A stretch of DNA of 64,000 bases from Cavenderia fasciculata. Lineage: Eukaryota > Evosea > Eumycetozoa > Acytosteliales > Cavenderiaceae. The position numbers were made by a program, and so were the translations under genes. The stretch spans positions 1,550,001-1,614,000 of the forward strand of contig NW_004457737.1 in assembly GCF_000203815.1 (NCBI RefSeq). The letters run 5' to 3'. The notes under the pieces were generated by a model that had not been told where the DNA came from, made no database searches, and worked only from the letters and a program-made list of their open reading frames with translations. The number at the start of each line of letters is the position of its first letter. The stretch's first letter is position 1. This document shows positions 59,960-64,000 of this stretch, piece by piece.

Positions 59960-61504
59960 TTATTCAATAACCAAAATATCTTGGTTAAATTGTACCTTTG
60001 GAATTGGACCTTTATAAAGATTAAACATATTTATAAAAGAATTTTCTGCACCAAAATATTTTACTTTTGGATCGTTGTTTATAGGATACGAGTTGATATT
60101 GGGAATTGTTGTTTGATTGATTACATTATTGTCTTGAAGATATTGAATAATTTCCTTTCTATCAGATATGATCTTTTGCTTTTTCTTTTCATCGATTTGA
60201 TGTTTTATATATCCATCTCGAAGCATATCCCTCCACAAGCCCACAAAAGCCTCTTTTTGTAGGTAGTGTTCAAAAACTGTTGAATTGGTGCTTCCAAAAT
60301 TAAAAATATTATCAAAAGATTGAGCATAATAGAGGTAGGCAAAATAATCACCTTTATACAAATAATAATTTCCCCATATACTATTCTTTTGGTTGTATTC
60401 AAGATAGTTGGAATAATCGATACGGTGATTTGAGAAATGACTAAATCTAGTCTTTTTATCCAACTTTTTCATATCCTCTTCCAATTTTGATCGTTGGAGG
60501 ATATATGGAACAACCGATGACAATGATCCACAATCACTTCTATTTGTGTGTAGAAATTTAATTAATTCTGGATTATTTGATACTGCAGCAAGTGCCAAAC
60601 ACTTGTTTGTTCCTAGTTCACTTCTATTATAGTGTAAAAACTTGACCACATCTAAACGTCCAAATAGACATGCAACCTCCATTGTCTTAGGTGATATTCC
60701 ACCACAATTCATTGAGTGATGGTCTTGCAAAGAAGGTATTTTCATTCTCCTATCCAACATTTCAAGAGCTGCCACATTACCAATGGCAACAGTTTTGAAA
60801 AAGTTTATATTTCTATATGATAGATATCTTTTATCGCTGCAGTCCAATATGTATCGGAGAATGAGTTGATTGTCTGGTGATGGTGGAAGAATGGATGCCA
60901 CTTCAAGCAAGTCTCTAAGGTGCGCATTCTTGGGACCCAACGACTCTAAAACATATTGAAATATTTCATAGTTTGATGAAATCACGACGGTTTTAATGAT
61001 TCTATTTGTGTATAGCAAGTTGGCTGCCAATATGTCTTTTGACTGTTCACGCAAATAATGGCATGCTCTAATGAATCTTGAAGGACTATTTGGAGGATTA
61101 TAATAGAAACGATTGCCAGCTAGATACTCCAACACGATTGAAATGTAAGGAGAAAGGGTTTTCTCTTTGACACATAGATCGACTATCTTGAAAAAGTCTG
61201 GTTCTGTCAACTCTGGATTGGTGAGTAGAGCTGACAGGTCAGTATAGGGATTCTGAGTGTTAATGATGGTTTGGGGACAGTAACGTAAAATGTCATTCAA
61301 TAATCGGTAGAATCGATTATATGATACCCATGTAATAGTTGCATCTTGAAATGAGTACCGATTGGTGTACAAACTAGAAACGGGTTCTATCAATTCATGA
61401 ACTTCTTTGACTGCATTGAATAATTGATAAAATAAATACTTGTTTTTGAATACTTTAAAGAATGTTGATGTTAATAATAATTGAACTTCATCGTTGTTAA
61501 TCAT
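59960..61504 (-). CDS. Ankyrin-type dictyostelid protein, unrecognised
   Basis: A single exon of 514 residues. A helical N-terminus (FKVFKNKYLFYQLFNAVKEV) is followed by degenerate ankyrin-like repeats such as MEVACLFGRLDVVKFLHYNR and CLALAAVSNNPELIKFLHTNR (about residues 255-330). Large dictyostelid families share this layout of a short N-terminal domain plus VVKFLHxNR repeats. The function of those families is mostly unknown. The C-terminal 150 residues are Tyr/Phe/Asn-rich and less repeat-like. Composition is uniform with no long homopolymer, unlike most neighbours. It points toward the ATG2 3' end. Confidence 0.8.
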   Translation of the reverse strand: MINNDEVQLLLTSTFFKVFKNKYLFYQLFNAVKEVHELIEPVSSLYTNRYSFQDATITWVSYNRFYRLLNDILRYCPQTIINTQNPYTDLSALLTNPELTEPDFFKIVDLCVKEKTLSPYISIVLEYLAGNRFYYNPPNSPSRFIRACHYLREQSKDILAANLLYTNRIIKTVVISSNYEIFQYVLESLGPKNAHLRDLLEVASILPPSPDNQLILRYILDCSDKRYLSYRNINFFKTVAIGNVAALEMLDRRMKIPSLQDHHSMNCGGISPKTMEVACLFGRLDVVKFLHYNRSELGTNKCLALAAVSNNPELIKFLHTNRSDCGSLSSVVPYILQRSKLEEDMKKLDKKTRFSHFSNHRIDYSNYLEYNQKNSIWGNYYLYKGDYFAYLYYAQSFDNIFNFGSTNSTVFEHYLQKEAFVGLWRDMLRDGYIKHQIDEKKKQKIISDRKEIIQYLQDNNVINQTTIPNINSYPINNDPKVKYFGAENSFINMFNLYKGPIPKVQFNQDILVIE

Positions 61505-61781
61505 ATCTTATCTATCTATAGATATACGTGTTTGGAGTATAAGTATAGTTAAAGGGTTATAATAATAATAATTGATCTTCAAAAAATATTTTTTGATTAT
61601 TATGATTATTTTTTGCTTTGAACAAGTTTCTGTGAAATTTAAAAGTAGTAATTAAATTTAAATCGGATGACTTCTGTATTTCTATAACCCACAAGAACGA
61701 TAGATATTCTTCACAAAGATAATAATAATAAAAGATAATAATAATAATAGTTTAGTTATAAAGAAAGAAAGATCTAGCTAG

Positions 61782-62666
61782 ATGTTTAACATGTTTAAAT
61801 CAAAACAAAAAAGAGTACTTAGATATGCATCAGACATTCATTTAGAGATGAATGCAACTGTCAAAGAGAATCAGGAGTTGATTGATTTGTACACATTTGA
61901 AGAGAAAAAGGATACTACCTATTATCTGGCACTGTTGGGTGATATTGGAACAGGTGGTAAACCATCACAACAAGACGTGTTGAAAGAGTTCTTGGGCAAG
62001 GTTTCAAACAAGTACAAGACTGTATTCTACATACTGGGTAATCATGAATATTACAGCCACTCTGATAGATTGTCAATGACAGAGATACAGAAAACACTCA
62101 GATCGATATGCTCGTCATTTCCAAATGTCATCTTTATGGATAATGATTCATATATGTTGGATGAATACAAGATATTGGGTACTACTCTATGGTCAAATGT
62201 ATCAAATGATAAATCTAAAATGATTGAATCTTCTATTAATGATTATAGATGTATTTATAAAGATGATGAAACATCAACATCGACAGATCAAAAAGTGGGT
62301 GGTACCACCACCAAAAGAGTAAATGTACAAGACACGAATAATCTTCATAATCAAGCAGTTCAATGGATTGAAAATGAAATAGAATCAGCTGGAGAATCAC
62401 CTGTCATTGTTCTCACACATCATGCTCCATTGTACTCTGACAACAAACGACTACTTTGTGATCCAAAATTTATAGGTGGTGATATTAATTGTGCTTTTCA
62501 TACGGACCTCTCCCGATTGATGAAATCACCTGTCCAATATTGGCTCTATGGCCACACTCATTGGGTATCATCATTTAAATACAATGGTGTTACTGTAGCA
62601 ACCAATCAAAGAGGTTATTTCTTTGAACATGTGGGTTTTAATCCCTCTACTTGTATAGAATTGTAG
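61782..62666 (+). CDS. Calcineurin-like metallophosphoesterase
   Basis: A single-exon gene of 294 residues with all the metal-binding blocks of the family in order: SDIH (17-20), GDIG (53-56), GNHEYY (86-91), the THHAP motif near residue 212 and GHTH near 258. Family members hydrolyse phosphoesters with a two-metal centre, but the substrate varies widely (nucleotides, phosphoproteins, sugars). The small size and lack of a signal peptide suggest a cytosolic enzyme. A Thr/Ser/Lys-rich insert sits between the GNHE and THHAP blocks. The substrate cannot be told from the sequence. Confidence 0.9.
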   Translation: MFNMFKSKQKRVLRYASDIHLEMNATVKENQELIDLYTFEEKKDTTYYLALLGDIGTGGKPSQQDVLKEFLGKVSNKYKTVFYILGNHEYYSHSDRLSMTEIQKTLRSICSSFPNVIFMDNDSYMLDEYKILGTTLWSNVSNDKSKMIESSINDYRCIYKDDETSTSTDQKVGGTTTKRVNVQDTNNLHNQAVQWIENEIESAGESPVIVLTHHAPLYSDNKRLLCDPKFIGGDINCAFHTDLSRLMKSPVQYWLYGHTHWVSSFKYNGVTVATNQRGYFFEHVGFNPSTCIEL

Positions 62667-63069
62667 AATAAAATACACCAAACTTTTTAAATAATCTTGG
62701 CATATCTATATACATATATACAGTAGTTTGGTTTAAATTTAATTTATATTATTTATAAAGTCATTCAAACAAATTTGATTGTCAAGAACCCAACGAATTT
62801 CATCTAGTCTTCTCTTTACTAGTTTTTTTTTTCTTCCCACCCTCCTCTTTGGAAATAGAAAACAGTATCTTGTTCTGCAGCACACTCACACACACGATGC
62901 ATATGATGTGATCAGATAGCATAGATCAATCACTTTCACTTGATTAGATTTATGAAAAGTGTAGCAAAGGAATGGTTTAAAATCATTCAGATTCATTAGT
63001 TTGGTTTGGTATCAATACTATCAGATAGTCTAGTAGACAGAAAGAAATTTATCGATATATTAAGAAAAA
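62667..63069. other. Intergenic region upstream of the psi-like gene
   Basis: A/T-rich with a CA/CT-rich patch near 62880-62900 and several T runs. A small frame starting MKSVAKEWF at about 62950 ends at a stop after 15 codons and could not be joined to the next gene. No RNA gene was recognised. Confidence 0.5.
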
Positions 63070-63300
63070 ATGTATAATCATTATTATTTTTATTAGGAGT
63101 TGTATTAGTATTTGGTCAATGTATGTATTAATAAAATATTAAAATCTAAAATGTCTGTTACAATCATTTAATTTATTATCTTTAATTTTTTTTTAACATT
63201 TTTTATAGCAATGACTCCAATTGGTGAAATTCAATTCTATGATACTACTCCAGATAGAAATAGTAAGATTGATTTGACACTATCTCTATCATTCCAATCA

Positions 63301-63331
<31 letters not shown>

Positions 63332-64000
63332 AATTAATTCTTTGAATTTTAATTGATCTTTTTCTTTCTAAATGTTTAGGTGATTTTGAAAGTGCTTATT
63401 GGATTGCAAATGAATATGGAGAATTAGGAATGGTAGAGTCTACTTTAGGGCCTGATGGAAAACCAGTTTATGCTCACACTGGTGCAAGCCCTCTTGGGTC
63501 TATTCAAAGTCCACAAACTTTTGCAGCCTACTTTAATGCTGTTCCCGATGTTACCATCCAACTTACAACGGGCAGGTCATTGACATTCCTAGAGAATTTT
63601 CCTTGGGAGTTTATTACACAAGACCTCATGTTTTTCCCTATCAATGGTCTTGGATTTAATGACAATTAACCATATTTTTATGTTCAATATCAAAATAAAT
63701 TATAGGTGATGATTCCAATCCATGTACTATTGATACATGTACAAATGGAACTTGTAGTCATGATGATTTATGTACAACCACCAGTCTATGTGAAAAAGCA
63801 AGATGTAGAGTAAATGGAGATATTGGAGAATGTTATTTTGAAAATCTTTGTTATTCATTTGATGGTTGTGTTGTGGATCTTGTAAATCCGATAGTGAAGG
63901 TTGTGAATTTAATGCAATGGATTGTAAGCTACCTTCCTAAAAAATCATAAATACTCTATTTGATAAATTTTAATTCATTTTTCGAATCTTCTTATAGGTG
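63070..64000 (+). pseudogene. psi-like fibro-slime surface protein gene, apparently damaged, running off the window
   Basis: Exons are visible at about 63070-63120, 63209-63262, 63380-63669, 63706-63923 and from 63998. The second and third hold the fibro-slime motif of PsiA-type dictyostelid proteins (FYDTTPDRNSDFE, LGPDGKPVYAHTG, then FFPINGLGF). The fourth holds the Cys-rich repeat start (DDSNPCTIDTC). Three problems appear. The start ATG (63070) is out of frame with the signal-peptide-like segment before 63120. The third exon runs into a stop at 63669 without a donor, so the rest of the PA14-like domain is missing. And the fourth exon switches frame near 63866 for its Cys-rich end to match the final splice. 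A decaying family member, or assembly errors, is inferred. Confidence 0.7.

Noticed and set aside
1-64000. tRNA genes, transposons, LTR elements and CRISPR arrays
   Set aside because: No B-box-like GTTCGANTC with cloverleaf potential, no transposase, reverse transcriptase or integrase motif, no long terminal repeats and no spaced direct repeats were seen by eye. A tRNAscan-SE and Infernal run would be decisive.

Overview
The window is nuclear DNA of a dictyostelid social amoeba. Genes are short and close together, introns are short and AT-rich with GTATGT or GTAAGT donors, intergenic DNA is full of A/T runs and tetranucleotide repeats, and coding regions carry long Asn, Gln, Thr and Ser runs. 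Several products match typical dictyostelid families: a psi-like fibro-slime protein, a front-end desaturase, a profilin-like protein and ankyrin proteins. Intergenic DNA is less AT-rich than in Dictyostelium discoideum, so a Cavenderia-, Heterostelium- or Acytostelium-like species seems more likely. I found no tRNA, rRNA, transposon, LTR element or CRISPR array.

About 27 genes were reconstructed by joining exons at GT..AG sites and requiring the reading frame to close. Left to right: N-terminal fragment of a multi-pass membrane protein (-); a small Lys/Glu-rich protein (+); a UBE2J-type E2 (-); a profilin-like protein (-); an ANP32-like LRR protein (+); a Galpha-like protein lacking the nucleotide-binding motifs (-); an RBBP6/Mpe1 homologue (+); a Ser-rich orphan (-); a cyclin (+); Nbp35 (-); DPM3 (+); a Wee1-type kinase (-); a Cys-rich type I membrane protein (-); a HEAT/CCCH protein (-); a second CCCH protein (-); RNase H2 subunit C (+); a CID/F-box/LRR/ankyrin protein (-); ribosomal protein eL43 (+); NECAP (-); an aegerolysin-like/coiled-coil/double-SH3 protein (+); histidyl-tRNA synthetase (-); a cytochrome b5 desaturase (+); an orphan (+); UNC-50 (-); Mediator subunit 28 (+); ATG2 (+); an ankyrin-type orphan (-); a metallophosphoesterase (+); and a damaged psi-like gene (+) at the right edge.

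Most genes are housekeeping: ubiquitin and ERAD, mRNA 3' processing, Fe-S assembly, dolichol-phosphate mannose synthesis, ribonucleotide excision, endocytosis, translation, lipid desaturation, Golgi trafficking, transcription and autophagy. There is no operon-like logic. Many pairs are divergent and share an upstream region (Galpha-like/RBBP6, Ser-rich orphan/cyclin, Nbp35/DPM3, CID protein/eL43, NECAP/SH3 protein, HisRS/desaturase, UNC-50/MED28).

The best candidates for something undescribed are the Galpha-like protein with no P-loop, DxxG or NKxD; the four-domain CID/F-box/LRR/ankyrin protein; the aegerolysin-like domain fused to coiled coil and two SH3 domains; and the apparently decaying psi-like gene. 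A perfect E2F-type palindrome lies upstream of the Wee1 gene.
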